64,000 nt of DNA from Oegoconia quadripuncta (GCA_949316235.1 OX438750.1:23004865-23068864); one strand, 5' to 3'. Counted from the first letter of the stretch, positions 10,601 to 24,062 are shown. The notes: generated by a model from the sequence alone, not told the origin. Translations and numbers: made by a program.

Positions 10601-11409
10601 TGCATACGAGTACTATAAGTTTAAACGCGATCGCTCAGGGGCAATTGTATGCAAATTATTTTCATAAACAGTGGATACGTGAGAACGCATGAATTGCCAA
10701 TCTTGGCAAGGTCACGGTTTTGGATGAGGGCCAGGCCGTGACGTCACGGAAGCGCCGACGATGCCATCAAGATAGATTAGATGTTCTGAATTAATGACTA
10801 TTTCAAAAAACCGCTGCCCTTCAAGTGATTAACGAGAATTGGACTATTGAGTTAGTCTCTTAGAAAAAGATAAGTGCCTTTGCAGACTTAGAAAAAAAAT
10901 ATTGGAAACACTAGAGCAAAACAGGTATTTACTATTCACGAAATGTAAATACACGCTCTTGAAGCAAGCCGAGGAGTTGGAAAAGTGTTAGGGATGTACG
11001 GTTCAATTCAGATAAACGGGTCACGTCCATCGTCGCATTTTAATTTAAAAATTTCTGCGCATAATAATATTCGTAGTTGTTTTGAGAGAGGCCGTAACTC
11101 TGAGAAAATATGTATTTATATACGTATTCGTGGAGCTGCGCTGCATTCGCAACTCGGAACTCATTTATATTTTAGAGCATCGCTGAAAACAGCAGAGAAC
11201 GTGTTCTTACTTCTTACCCGCATGCCCGATTAATAAAAAGTAAAAATTTAAAATTTAGTATACCCCAGGTAAATACCATAACATCAGGCGTGATTGAGGT
11301 CAAGTGCTAATTATATCATCTAGATAAATCAAATACATTAAAATATTTCCATTGAACATGGTTAAGACGATCTGACAAACAGTAGCTAGCAAAAAAAATC
11401 GGTTTTAAA

Positions 11410-11487
11410 TCGCGTGTTTCATTTTCGGCCACACATCATCAATTTACTTCAGCCGAGATTGACCAACGCGTATCCAGTTAATCATAA
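11410..11487 (+). mobile_element. LINE J 3' terminal fragment
   Basis: Ends with GAGATTGACCAACGCGTATC then CAGTTAATCATAAA, matching the terminal codons and 3' end seen at 54750-54826. Diverged. Confidence 0.4.
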
Positions 11488-12019
11488 AATTAAAAAAATA
11501 CCAGACAAACTATGCTTTACAAAAAAGCTCTATACAATATGGTATGTATTTATGTTCGTACGAGCCACTCTTATTGTAAGAGCCCTCCTAAGGAATTCGA
11601 TCAATAAACATTTACCAATGGGAACACTGTTCAACTATTTCACATTCCAACCAATTCTCAAGCCAATTGGGAAACAGTTCTTAAATCTAGCCCACATCTC
11701 AGGATTCATGAAGTGAGCAACGAGGGATAGCATTTTTAAGCACACCATTAACCAGAGGGCCGCGTGAATAATTTATGTTCACTCGTTCTGCCAAATCTCG
11801 GGGTAGGATCTGCCATAAACCACGTTCATGTTTGGAGTAGAAAAAGGATTGGGAAAAATTTTACTTAGCGCAGAATAATGGAGATATTTTATGTTAATAT
11901 ATATTATACATTTACAGAATTATCACAACTTTAAAAGGTCTAAAACTTTAAAAAACCTACAAATATTTAACAATCTCTTTAAATTCTTTAAAAATTTAAA
12001 ACATTAATTGGCCCCATGG

Positions 12020-12222
12020 ATTTCACGTGCCTTTGATTTTTTATTTCTCAGGCATGCAGGTTTCCTCACGATGTTTCCTTCACCGTTTAAGATCAGTCGG
12101 ATAAATGCCCATAAGTAATTAAATTTAAAAACTCATTGGTACATGAATGACCTGCCTGGGTAACGAACCCGGACCCCCTAAATTGGGAGACCGCGTCTAA
12201 ACCGCTGAGCCAACACGTATGT
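12020..12222 (-). mobile_element. tRNA-derived SINE, family C (head and middle)
   Basis: Minus-strand head GGCTCAGCGGTTTAGACGCG and B-box-like CCGGGTTCGTTACCCAGGCA. It is followed by TTTATCCGACTGATCTTAAA and AAACATCGTGAGGAAACCTG, the order of the full copy at 33.8-34.1 kb. The tail part is missing. Confidence 0.65.
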
Positions 12223-12811
12223 TTGGGTCACCACTTTCTACAGCTATACCAAATTTCAACTGTCAATATCAAATAAATTCTGAAATAAATAGAGGTGGCA
12301 GACGAATGTATGACTGTGATTTCATAAGACCTTTTTCGCCATTTCGCCTAAAAATGAATTTCTTTATTACAACTTCGTTAACTAGTATCCCAAAGCAATA
12401 ACAGGATTTTATATAACACTACATATAGTTGATACGAGTAACAGGAAAGGTGTTAAAAGTTTATTTTGCCGGTAGGACGTAGTATATGGACATAGCCGTA
12501 ACCTCAGATTACATGACTGAACAGGAGATTTCTTTCGAGAAACTCTAACAGATTGAAATCATAAGTTCTAGCCATTTCAAAGTGGGACATTCTTGTAATT
12601 CCTTTATTTACGATCTTACCCTAGGTTTTCCATTTCCAAAGAAGAATAGGTCTTTGTTAGGGAAGGTTTTGAGGAAAGACTGTAGGTTCACGCTTTCGCA
12701 AGCGAAAAGCTAGCGTTAAATAAAATCGGAGAAACATGTCACTTGCTGAATCTAGGATAGTTAAGAGAGAACCAGGTAGGTAACTGATTTCTAGGGAATT
12801 TACCCAGAAAA

Positions 12812-12915
12812 CCCATCAGCATCATCAGCCCGTAAACATCTCACTGCAGGGATATAGACCTTCCCTCGTATATGAAGGTGTATAGGCCATAGTCGGCCAC
12901 GCTGGCCAATGCGGG
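12812..12915 (-). mobile_element. SINE C tail fragment
   Basis: Plus-strand CATCATCAGCCCGTAAACAT...TGCGGGTTGGTGACTT equals the 3' tail of the 33.8-kb element. No head. Confidence 0.55.
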
Positions 12916-13505
12916 TTGGTGACTTAAAAACCCATATAACCCGAGATAATTTAAAAGAAAACTGTATAAGTGCTAGTGCGACTCGCGCACCGAGGGTTCC
13001 GTACAAACTTGTACGTAGATAGTTCGTCCATAGTACCTTCCGCCAAACTTTCGCATTTATAATATTAGTTTGATGGATAACTACAAATAACTAAACGAAC
13101 CCTATAGTTCTTTATCTAACTCCATGGTTGCCTTAAAGAAATCCATCTATGGGATAAGTCCGCCGTTGTGCTCAATCTATGTAAAACTCACGTATTTTCT
13201 TATTATCGGAAATCGTTAATTTATAAACAAGCAAATGAACGATTTTCGTATTTTTTCCTTTACTTGTGCTGTGACACCTTGCTTTATCCCAAATTTAATT
13301 ATTCAAGTTCAACGGGAAGTAGAAGCGGTATAAATGACCGTACTTTTAGATTGCGTTGAGTTTAAAGCTTAATTTTTTTACACTTCCAAAGGATAAGGTC
13401 CCTTCAAATGTAAGTATTTGATAGAGTAAAAGGATCTTGACAGACAAACAGACGGACGACGCCGTAATGATCCTCCTTTTTTCTATTGGGGAACCCTAAA
13501 GATAT
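12916..13505. repeat. Lepidopteran 'gggttccgt' dispersed repeat, broken
   Basis: GCGACTCGCGCACCGAGGGT then TCCGTAC at 12976-13003 and GACAGACAAACAGACGGACG...GGGGAACCCTAAA at 13438-13500 are the two ends of a sequence common in lepidopteran introns. A Helitron-like scrap (TTTCGCATTTATAATATTAG) lies at 13050-13070. The boundary between parts is unclear. Confidence 0.35.
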
Positions 13506-14754
13506 GCTGTCCCGACGGGAATCAAACCATGGAACACATGCCGTGGATGGTGCCAAACCCAGTTAGAAAATGTTTTACACCCTTCACGTGAGACGACAGA
13601 ATGAAATATGACTTTGAGGTCTGTCTGAATTTCAGAGCACTATCCAGAATAGAATTTAATTATCTCAGCGACAGCCACGAAATGAAATACAAATTAATGT
13701 TTTCGAATTTCTCTTCTAAAATATTCTCAGTTCGAACTCAACTCTTGAAAATCATCGTAGAATATAGTAACATTATCAGATGACCGCTCATACTGGGGAA
13801 ACAAATCCTCTGTAGGGATTTCGCATTAGCCCTAATGAGTGTGGCTCTTGATCTCTTCCGTACCTCGGTTGAAAAATTGTGGGTAATCCACCTTCAACGG
13901 TTGCCAGCTCATCCGGTTAGATAAAACCACAGGTCAGCTTTACAAATCACAGATTAAACAGACGTATAATAAATTGAAAGAGATCAGCAAAATGCACGTA
14001 GGATTTCCGAGCGGAATAGACAACGTAAAAAAGGAAACGTCTGCTATTTTGAACAGATTTATAGAGCTAGTTTGCAGATTTAGTAAACAACAATCTCTAA
14101 TCCAAGTCTATAGATATTTACACAACGTATGAGCGTTTATTTGATGCTGAAATATCTTAAAAATGACCAATTTTATGTCATAAAACTTATTAATCCTGAC
14201 ATAGAAGTGTCAATCACTAAGTAAATTTTGTAATGCTGATTAAACTACGAACAAGTTCTATGCACATTAACACCTTGTACATAATATAGGTACAGTGACC
14301 GTATTCCTGAATCTGGACGACATCGCTAAGTAATGACGAGTATGCAATATTTATATTTTGTAACTAACGTCCGCTCGCGTGGAATTTTTCAGGCGCCAAG
14401 ACGAGCCAAAATTACGGACATTTAGGTACCTTTTCACAAAATGGTTCGGTGCAATTTTGAACCCCTGTAGCTCCTGCCTGGATAATACGTACGTATTTTA
14501 TATATTGCTCCTATGTACTAAATAATGTAGAAGTTTATTCGAAAATTTAATGTAAACAGACTCGATGTAGTCATTATTCAAAGCATACTAGTTGTTCCTA
14601 CTTCTGACGCAACTTTGTCCTTGTGTAGTCGTGTGAACGCGTGTCATCAATAATTCTCTTTCGCTATTTAAGTTAAGTACAATGGGATTGACATTATCTA
14701 AAAGGATAAATATCCCAAAATAAAGTAAGATTAAAAAAAAAGTATATAGGGCGA

Positions 14755-15065
14755 GGGTCGGCGCTTAGTTACGAGATCGAGTCAATAGTAGAACGACTAT
14801 CACCGATATAGCCCAGCTGATTAGGAAGTTGTGATAGTATATGGGACACATATGGCCGCTGGGGTATTAAGGCATCATAAGGATACCCTCTGCTGCACTT
14901 GCCGGAGCAAGCCACGCACCGGCAAGTGCAGCAGAGGATATCCATGCAAAAGGCTGATAATCTAATAAAGACCTCAGGATGCAGACCGCTTCCAACCGGT
15001 CGCTCTGGAAACCTATGGCGGGGGCCTATGGACGTGGACGTCCTGTGGCTGATATGATGATGTTA
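14755..15065 (+). mobile_element. RTE-type LINE 3' end, rearranged
   Basis: Plus-strand traces of the RTE C-terminus (ACTATCACCGATATAGCCCA, reading TITDIAQLIRKL) and of its end (GGATGCAGACCGCTTCCAAC, GGCGGGGGCCTATG, GACGTCCTGTGGCTGATATG and ATG/ATC-rich tail). The middle of the usual coding end is replaced by a strong hairpin at 14881-14943. Confidence 0.65.
14881..14943. repeat. 25-bp-arm hairpin
   Basis: Left arm 14881-14905 and right arm 14919-14943 are complementary at 24 of 25 positions, with a 13-base loop. The core of the arm is CTCTGCTGCACTTGCCGG. Confidence 0.9.
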
Positions 15066-15544
15066 TCATCATCAAAGGTACTTTATAGTATTCTGTAAAA
15101 AAATTGGATTCTGGCAGGATTCACATCCAAAAAAAATAGCAGATGAGACTTCTCGAATGGGTAATGTGCCGTTCAGCCGATTATTGATAAAAAAAAATAC
15201 GCAAAAGATAATATCAATTACCATAAATTACTATATAATTTATTGTACCTATAGACGAGTAAGTACTTACAAATTAACGGCCAAGTACGTATATACCTAT
15301 ATACAGACGACTGGGCTTTTATTGCTCCGTATTAAAACATGTAATGTACCGTGTTGTGATAAATAGCCAGCAATCGTAACGCTTGGATTATTAAGTTCTT
15401 TTTGCTAGTAACATAAATCTAACCTACTAGCATAAAAATATCACAGGAAAAGGAGTCTATTACGATATGACACAGCATGTAGATATAGTTTTTTTAAGAC
15501 AAACAACTTAGTTATTTAGCAATATTACCAGAAGCAATTTGCAA

Positions 15545-15752
15545 AATATAGCCTGAAGGCAATAGTGATGCTCAATCACAGCGAAACGGATCAACGGATT
15601 TGTATGAAATTTTGTATATAGGTAGAATATATCCTAGATTAAGACATAGGATATTTTTTATCACGATAAAGTGAGAAGTTCCCGTGAGATAAACAAATTT
15701 CCGCGATAAAGTTATTCCACGAGGCACAACCGTGGGTGAAACCTAGTGCATA
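15545..15752 (+). mobile_element. Helitron-like dispersed repeat (diverged)
   Basis: Contains CTCAATCACAGCGAAACGGA, GTATATAGGTAGAATATATC, ATTTTTTATCACGATAAAG and TTATTCCACGAGGC...ACCTAGTG. Same family and orientation as 25463-25680. Confidence 0.5.
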
Positions 15753-16472
15753 CAATTGGAGAGTAGTTACGTAGGCACCTACAGTCACCAGCAGCTGAAG
15801 TAAGTATAGGTACACTCTTGTCCCTAGGACGCTAGATCTAGGGCATTCCTTACATTAATTATGTTGTGCCGAGGCAATACGTATATACGTATGTTTTGTC
15901 TTGAAATAATTGGTGCAAGCTAGAATAACTTCTAATAACACTTGAAATATCAAGTGTCGCGTCAATGCACAGCTCCTCTTTGTTGCAATGTTCAAGGACA
16001 TCGGCTACCACTTCAGTCGTTCAGTTCATTTGTAACGTTATATCGATTTCCTTACAATATTTTCCAGTAAAAATATAATAAAAGAATTCTTTTTCATTTA
16101 AAGAATACCAGAGCAAAGCGACATCCATTTACACAGAAATTCCTTTATTACTGATATTTCCCGAGGAAAATATTTATTGAATTCACAGACTATCAATAAA
16201 CACGTCACGGCAAGCAAAGGGGGGGAGAAATCGTTTTCGAGACTTGGTGGAGGGCGCTTGACTCACAATTTATCAAAACGTAGACACCAGATGAACATTG
16301 TGACACTGACCGATTGAATTTCATTTCAACTTTTCGTTTCAAAAAAGTTACCGAGAAATATTATACCAACGTCTCTAATGTCTTTTCTAACATATAACTT
16401 GTAACATTTTAGTAATGCAAGAACTATAAAACATGTCATAAGCAGATGGTTAAATTAGTCATTCAATGGAAT

Positions 16473-16637
16473 ATGCACAACGGATTAGCACTTGACCTCA
16501 ATCACACCTGATGTTAAGTGAAGATGAGGCCGAAGGTGGTAGCGTACTGACCCGGAAATCCCATCTTATTTGGGGGACTGGCTATTATCTCTGACAATGC
16601 TATTAACATTGCTGTTTGGCGGCAGATTTAGATAATT
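16473..16637 (-). mobile_element. SINE A, truncated
   Basis: Plus-strand CACAACGGATTAGCACTTGA through GGCGGCAGATTTAGATAA. The head and the GGTGGTAGCT part are missing, and an internal 10-20 bp deletion is seen near 16593 compared with other copies. Confidence 0.7.
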
Positions 16638-17439
16638 CCTCCATTATGACAAACTACTTTACCCATAGCCCTACCCCAACCTAACCAACCAGCTCTGAGC
16701 AGCACCGTTTTTTATAAAAGCGGAAATGTCCGCCCTTCATACCGATCCGCCTAGGCATTCAATTTAATGGCTTTAATCATCTGCCTTCCATATACACATT
16801 CATGGCGTTGTCGTGCATTCAAGTGTAGGTACTAATTTGGCATTTTAGTCCAATAAAAATAAATGTAATTTTTGTGGTTTAACTTCCTATAATCTTAAAG
16901 TTCCTGATTTTTTTGTAGGAGGATAGATTACACATCAGTAATAGAACAAAAATGTTTGCTTTAGGTATATAGTATAGGTATTTAGTTATAAAACCACAAA
17001 TTAAATTAAAATTACCACTGTGAACTTTATTATAGAAGATTCTAAGATCTCCTAAAACAATTTTCCGAAATATTAATCAATGGCTACTTTATATTTTGTA
17101 AAAATAGTTTAATGAATCGTGATATTTGCCCTCAGTGAAATTTTTCATAAATACAAGGAAGTTACTGATCGATTTTTTTTTTAAATAGTTACTGTAAGTA
17201 TATTCTCCGACGCAATGAAATTCACAGCGGTAATTTTAATCTAATAGTCTATGTTTTATTACTAAATGCTTATACTAATCTAAAGCAAGCTACCGATTTG
17301 TTGGAAAACATTTTTATTATATCACCGAAAAAACCCTGCCTTTAAGATTATAGGAAGTGAGAAGTGTATCCTTACTGGACTATTTGGATTGATTCGACTG
17401 TCTTACAACAATTATTATATAGGTAAAATATTATAGTAG

Positions 17440-17640
17440 GTGCCACTTTTTGCCCGCGACTTCGTCCGCGTGGAACTACTTTCTCAACGCTCTTACCTTA
17501 TCTCATGTTATCTTTAAGTAGCTTGTCATTTTCCACACTCCAGCTACAACAAATTTCAATATAAACTATTCAGAGATTTAGACGTGTAAAGGTGACAAAC
17601 GAACAGGCAGACTAACGTTCGCATAATAGTGTGGATATGT
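17440..17640 (-). mobile_element. Possible Helitron-like fragment
   Basis: CCCGCGACTTCGTCCGCGTG at 17453 is the GC-rich end shared by many lepidopteran non-autonomous elements. Only the end is convincing. Confidence 0.3.
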
Positions 17641-17984
17641 GTGGTTTCCGACACGTAAAGAAATTGAATGGACCCGTCTCGTCTCGTGTGGGTATCGTTA
17701 GGCGACGAGGGAAAAAACAAACATAGACTTGCAAATGTCAACGGTGAATGTGACCCCCGTCACATATAGGTACATTTCTATACTTATAATTTCAAGAACT
17801 TTTAATGTTTGAAATACCCAAAGTTTAGACTATCTCTGACTACCCCGTTTGGAATAAAGGTCGTCTACATACTGTGATAGTGTTATGTCTTTACGGTCGA
17901 TTATACAAATAGCGGTTAATTATATACAATAATATTATTTCCAATCTCATATTATTATTAACACAGGACGGAATTTAACACGAT

Positions 17985-18095
17985 TATTTCCTTAATACAG
18001 ACTATATCTTAAAGAGATAAGTCCACCTTTGTACGTGACCTATTGTTTGTACTCTGTTATTGTAATATTTTGGTGCAATAAAGAATAATAATATA
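17985..18095 (+). mobile_element. LINE 3' end (family M)
   Basis: TAAAGAGATAAGTCCACCTT then TGTACGTGACCTATTG and GTGCAATAAAGAATAATAAT. The ATAAA-type tail fits a LINE 3' end; it matches 1-110 on the other strand. Confidence 0.5.
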
Positions 18096-18214
18096 TCTGT
18101 CTGTGTCAATCTGCATGCATCGAAACGGAAGACTAGTTTAAGACGACACACATACATTCATATAGTCACCCACACATATTTTTGAACCAATTCACAGAAA
18201 CACAATACATACGT

Positions 18215-18870
18215 CACACCCTTCGTCATGTCCCACCTACATACATACATAATGTCACGCCTGTTTCCCGTAGAGGGTAGGTAGAGACCATAGACTTCCA
18301 CTTGCTACGATCCTGACACACGTCTTTTGCTTCCTTCACTCTCATAAGGCTGTTCATGTATGCTCGTCAGTTTAGTTCGTTCGCCGTGGTCTTCCCCTAC
18401 CCAACACTACCATCCACATTCACTTCGTATATCTCTTTCGTAAGTCTTCATTCATCCTCTCCACATGTCCATCTCAGCATACATTCACTCTTCGTAACTC
18501 CCTAATTACACTATTCCTGATTCTATCTTTCAAAGTCACCCCACTCCCCACTCATACTTCTCAATGATCTCATTTCCACTGCATTAATTCTACTTTCATT
18601 CTTCTTTTGCCATACCCAGCATTCACTTCTCTTTTTGGACACATTCTGGTTCCTCATAAAGGCATGCCAGTGCTCCATTCACCTGATTTCCGGCGTTCAC
18701 TCTTCTTTCGATGTCCTTCTTACACTTCCATCCCTTGTAATCAGTGAATCCAAATACACAAACTCACGCACTTGCATCATAACTTTCGTTTTATTCACAT
18801 GTCCCACCTCCACATCACTAATACAGACACTACCACTATACATAAAGTTTCATGTAAAATCCATATAAAT
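18215..18870 (-). pseudogene. LINE reverse transcriptase C-terminus, decayed (family P)
   Basis: Minus-strand frames, broken by stops and shifts, show VTLKDRIRNSVIRE, GHVERMNED, GRGRPRRT and upstream AGYG-type motifs in the right order. This is the end of a reverse transcriptase of a group common in insects. It is longer than the other LINE fragments (about 650 bp) but has no intact frame. Confidence 0.55.
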
Positions 18871-19124
18871 TGGGATATACCAAATTGTTACCAACTAACT
18901 AGTCTTCTTCTTGTTCCATTGTGAACAATATCAAAAATACTTTATAATGATATCGAAACTATGTCGCATATTGAACATATTAATAACTTCAAAATTAAGC
19001 TGATAATTATGTCCAAATTTTTTTAACTTTTGTATAACATATCTACATTTTGCACTCATTATTATTACGATTGCAAGCAGATAAGCAGTTTTATGTAACT
19101 TAAGTTAATACTTGTACATACTTC

Positions 19125-19257
19125 AAGATCGTCAGCCTTACGTCTACACTGATTGGGCACGGTTTCTATTCACTAAAAGAGGAGATAGGCCACAGGACCT
19201 CGATTAGGCCACCGTAAACCACCACGTCCAGTACGGATTTGAGAACCTCCTTCTTTT
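19125..19257 (-). mobile_element. SINE tail fragment (C/D-type tail)
   Basis: Plus-strand CGTCAGCCTTACGTCTACAC then TGATTGGGCACGG, CCACCACGTCCAGTACGGAT. It resembles the tails of the copies at 5.83 and 32.0 kb. No head. Confidence 0.45.
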
Positions 19258-19560
19258 TTACAAGCTTAATTGACTAATTTCGTATGCACACTATGTCCGT
19301 TCAAAAGTTGCAAGTCAAATTCGTACCATTTCCTGTTTACTTAAGAGGTTGAAATTTTAAATACTCGTTTAATTCTGATGGCAATACATTTTTAAGGTAA
19401 ACATGAGCTGATGCTGCGGTCAGGATTGTTTCCTCACGAGGAGAACTCCTTAACGGTTAAAACGAGTATACGAAATTTTGTACACACGGTTAGACTAGAA
19501 TAATATGATAATCATGTTGGAGTAATGAAAAGTTGTTTTAAAAGAATTTTAATGTAGAAC

Positions 19561-19887
19561 TTTTTTTTTATGCACGACGGGTTCGTACTTGATCACACCT
19601 GATGTTAAGTGAAGATGAGGTCGAAGGTGCAAGCGTACTGACCCGGAAACCCCAACACATTTGGGGGACAGGCTATCTTATCTCTGACAACCGGAACGTT
19701 ATGTTCTATTAACAATGCTGCTTGGCGGCAGATTTAGATAAGATGGTGGTAGCTAGCCAGGCGGACATTTAAAATGCCCTACCACCAACCAAACCGAGTA
19801 TATACTTAACATGTACGCCGCTGGGGATCGAACCCGCGACCTCCGAATCGTAAACCCAATGTTTACATTGAGCCACGGAGGCGGTTA
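19561..19887 (-). mobile_element. SINE family A, full length
   Basis: Minus strand: head CCGCCTCCGTGGCTCAATGT, B box GGTCGCGGGTTCGATTCGG-like (plus strand GGGGATCGAACCCGCGACCT), body and an A-run of about eight (T-run at 19561-19569). Near-complete, about 325 bp, close to consensus. Confidence 0.8.
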
Positions 19888-21560
19888 TTTGAAGTCTATT
19901 AAAAAGGAAATGGTTGCCAGATAGGCACCTTGCGGTATATCTATATATAAATACAACAAAAAGGAAGCGGGTGCCAGACAGCGACCGTACGGTACACCCA
20001 TATAAATGCATAAAACTTACCTACCACACATGCAAATTGTGTCATACGAAACCTTATGACTAACGTCTACGGAGTCGGCATGCTCGGAATTTTTACGATA
20101 AGACGAATCATAAAACTTGAGACGAAGCTCAAATCATGCCGTCGGACGTGGCGAAAATAAAAATATAGTAGATACCTACATAAATGTGTGGTCATACAAA
20201 AAGGGATCTATGATTTATAAAATCCTTGAGAAGGTAAAGAAAATAAATCGATTGAGTAATGAGACGGAGAACATTGCAGTATCATAGAAGATATTCAGAT
20301 AGGTTTAAAAGAGGACTAATACATCGTTCCTGTAAAAGGTCATTTGAACTTAAAGTTAAATCACAAAGAAAGACCAGTTATAATTCTTTAAGCGTGAATT
20401 GCTCTGCAGCAACATAGATACACTGATCGGTCTGTCAACTCGTGATAAAAATAAAAGCTATCAGATCCGTTCAGTCGAAAAGTTCATCTTGACAACCGTT
20501 TTTTCCTCCGTTTCGTTACCAAACGGGTTGTATAATGCAACAGACGAACGTAAGCGAGCTGGCACTGTCATTGTTTAATGGCCAGTCGTAAAAGGGTATT
20601 ACCGTTTCATTTTTTGCTTTCTTCCATTCAACTCCCATCATATATTTCGCGTTGTGGGACAGTAAACCTTCACGAGCATCTACGGCTCTGCATTAAGAGA
20701 CTGATAATTTAAGGCATACAATAACTCAAAGATTAGATCAACTAACATGTATAATACGATGCTAAATGAACGTATTAGTTCTTTGTAAGTGCTTTATAAA
20801 AAATAACAAAATTGAGATACAATATTTTAAACAAAGTGATTAAGTACACGAATTATTATGCGACGTAAGAAATCGAAGATAGAAAAAAGTGTCTGACTCC
20901 AACCAGATTCATCAAACATTAAGTTCAAGTACAGTACAATAGAACTTAAATGAAGGGAAGGGAAAAGGAAATTCCGTCGATATTTTTAGCAGACTTTTCC
21001 CCAAGGAAAGAAATAAATTCAGAAAAAGCTCGGTTATGTAAGGTGCTTCGTACAGTGGTTGACAATCACTGTCACAGACATTCTACTTACAAGACTGGAG
21101 CCTATCTGGAAGTTTCTTTACAAATGGCACGTGTGTGTGATATCAAAAATAAGCACCAAATTATTACCCGAAACGTTGACGCCTTCATTTTGTGAATATT
21201 TGGGACTATAAACATTGTAATTATAGTACAAAAGGAAACCAATTTTGGCAACATAATTGAGTGGTTTAACTGCCAATTGTGTGAACGGCGGAATTTTCCT
21301 TTTCATAAGTTAGCACGTGCTAGAAACTCAATTATAAGAGGTAAATTGAGTAATAAATAAACTATACCATTAATGCGTAATAAAGTTTGGGAAGTACGGT
21401 GGCAAATATTGCAATATGTATAACGAATGGTTACAATGGAATTTAAAAGCGTATTCCAGCTCCAACGATTTAGATTTTTGTTTGGATTTCCAACTCAAAA
21501 TATTCTTAATTCTTGAACACTCAAATGTACTACATAAGATTAGTAATCAATACTTGCCTG

Positions 21561-21984
21561 AAATACAAAAGTGTTCGATAAAATCTCAATCGTCAAACGA
21601 TGAAGTCAGCTGGGACTAGACTTGCACTCCTAAAGCCGACTGTAACGATTGTAATTATTTAATGACAAGGCGAATACGAAAAGTGTATGGAGAGTCGCTT
21701 TAAATACAAAAGTGTTCGATAAAATCTCAATCGTCAAACGATGAAGTCAGCTGGGACTAGACTTGCACTCCTAAAGCCGACTGTACCGATTGTAATTATT
21801 TAATGACAAGGCGAAAACTAAAAGTGTATGGAGAGTCGCTTTAAATACAAAAGTGTTCGATAAAATCTCAATCGTCAAACGATGAAGTCAGCTGGCACTA
21901 GACTTGCACTACTAAACCCTACTGTACCGATTGTAATTATTTAATGACAAGGCGAAAACAAAAAGTGTATGGAGAGTCACTTTA
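21561..21984. repeat. Tandem repeat, three copies of 141 bp
   Basis: Units start at 21561, 21702 and 21843 with AAATACAAAAGTGTTCGATA and end in GTGTATGGAGAGTCGCTTT (CAC in the last). Copies differ at only a handful of bases; copy 3 is the most diverged. The first about 60 bases of the unit are an open frame joined to upstream sequence, but no protein family is recognised. Confidence 0.92.
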
Positions 21985-24062
21985 CTATCATAGATGTGGA
22001 AAAGAAGAGTGTAAAAGATGAAATGGTTAAACGAAGTAAAAGAAAAGTGAAATTAGACACGGTGATAGATGACATGTCATGTAAAAGACCTGTAATTTCT
22101 CTCCGTCCGCAGGTAATGTAATTAGGATACCAGAAATATTAATATGATAAAAAACTAAGGATAACACCAAATTTTAAAAACAACTAAAAAGATCGCTATC
22201 TTGTCGTTCAAGGAGGTTAAGAAGTTACGTTGAGGAGAGACAAGTGGAAGGTCAGGTGCGCCGACAAGAACCGGAGGTCTTGGGGTAATTAATGAATAAA
22301 TGTATTTGATTACATTAAACTTATCATGTATTTCTATACGACAAATTAAGGCATTTGATTAAAACGAACAATCCTAAGTAAACTACATTTGCCGAGTTAC
22401 ATCAATGAATTTATTGGATAACAATTTCATCTAATATTGGCTAGACGAGACAAATACAATTTAAATAGGCAATTTACGCTCCATCAGCACGTTACGTTGT
22501 GTAAAGACGACCTCTATGACCCAGGGTGATACAAAAAACAGACAACGCTAAAATTGCTCTTTCTAGAATTGTGAAGGTTTTAAAAGTGTTGAACGCGAAT
22601 TTTCATTACCCGAGGTATCTTAAGAATTACGGCTTACGGCTGGCGCTAAAACGGGGTGCCGCTTAAAACAAATTTAGTGTTTTGCTTTTATTTCCTTACT
22701 CATAAAAGTAAATAAACTAAGTTACGAATGCCACGAGCAGCATTGGAGCGGTTGTTGAAATGGTTTCTGTAATTAAATTATAAATTAGAAACGCACACTT
22801 TATACAGAACTCATTAACTTAGAATTTACTCTGAGTTTCTATGAACTTATAATTAATTAAGATTCATATTATTGGTATTTACTTGCATATAGAACTGGAG
22901 GACTGAGTGGGTTACCTGGTAATGTATACATAAGAGTTATTCCACAAATCTCCATTAACTTGCCCCATTGATGGGATTTATGGGCAAAAAGTTCATAACC
23001 CCATTCTCAGTAATAAGTACATTTTTCATATAGGAAAATTTCAAGACAAAGTCTTCCCTGGTGAGAATAGTCAGATTCGTAAAATGAGTGAGATTAACCG
23101 TCGATTAACATACGATTTTATCAGGAAATAATTAAGTTTGAAACTTCAAAGTTCAATATAAACGTGGCACCGTGAGGAAGAATCGGCAATTTTGACTTCC
23201 AAGAGGTAATTCATCTCACTTGAATTCGAATTAATTATGTGAATCTGAATGTTCAGTGTTCAAATCCATTAAGCTGGCTTTGGTCGTAATTTAAAATTAA
23301 AGTAACAAAATTAAAGCAACCTTAAACGAAAATACATGAGAAACAAAACAAAGAATTCAAGTCACGATGCATTTTAGTTTAATGTTGCTTCTAGCGGTTT
23401 AATGGATCTAGCAAAATCCCCACGCGCTGGTTTATGTACAGCAACTACATTATTCTATAAGAATTACAAATCAAGTACGAATAAATTCTTACTTGTATAT
23501 TTTCTTCCTCTTGATATAAAGATCCCTGGACAATTAAGGCTCATGTGGTTTATAAAAGACCGGAAGACGCACCGCGGTATTATCCGCACTAATTCCGTAC
23601 TCGTGTCAATTTTTTCAAATCCTTTCTCAATGAGTAGAGTAAACCAAAGAATACACCTGCCAAATTTCATCAGCATCGTTCGACGCGTTTAGGCTGCGTT
23701 GATAGATCAGTCATTCAGATTCTCCATTTATAATGAGATAACTAAGAGAACTTTTGTACGAGAGAGAGAGATTTTGCACGAGTGTATTTGGGAATTGCCG
23801 TTGTCATCATTAGTAATAAATAAGCAATATTAATGCGGCATGTAATGTGCAGCATGTTATTGATCATACGCAGCCCATTTTGTAACCTCTTGTGACTTCT
23901 ACTCATAGCAAAGGCAACTAAACCATTTGAAAGGCAACACCATCAGCGGTGCTTCTAGAAATATGCGATCGCCGACACGCCTGCACAGCATAACAATAAA
24001 GAATGACGAACTTATACATGCTATTGATGGCGATAAATTTGACGACAATCACGATAACTAAC

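Larger units (their letters stand above)
1..24062 (-). other. Pde11 downstream intron (part, over 24 kb)
   Basis: Begins at the donor GT at 24062-24061 and runs off the window; no further Pde11 exon was recognised. Nothing recognised in 111-1555 (except two and a half copies of a 16-bp repeat around 1404-1448), 3523-4216, 4661-5044, 5301-5827, 6160-6510, 7321-7981, 9120-9431, 10601-11409, 11488-12019, 12223-12811, 13511-14754, 15066-15544, 15753-16472, 16638-17439, 17641-17984, 18871-19124, 19258-19560, 19888-21560 and 21985-24062. Confidence 0.7.

Noticed and set aside
10985..11233. 82-codon plus-strand frame
   Set aside because: No recognisable motif, splice context or homologous copy; length is expected by chance.
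21561..21984. CRISPR-like array
   Set aside because: The repeats are contiguous 141-bp units without spacers, in eukaryotic DNA.
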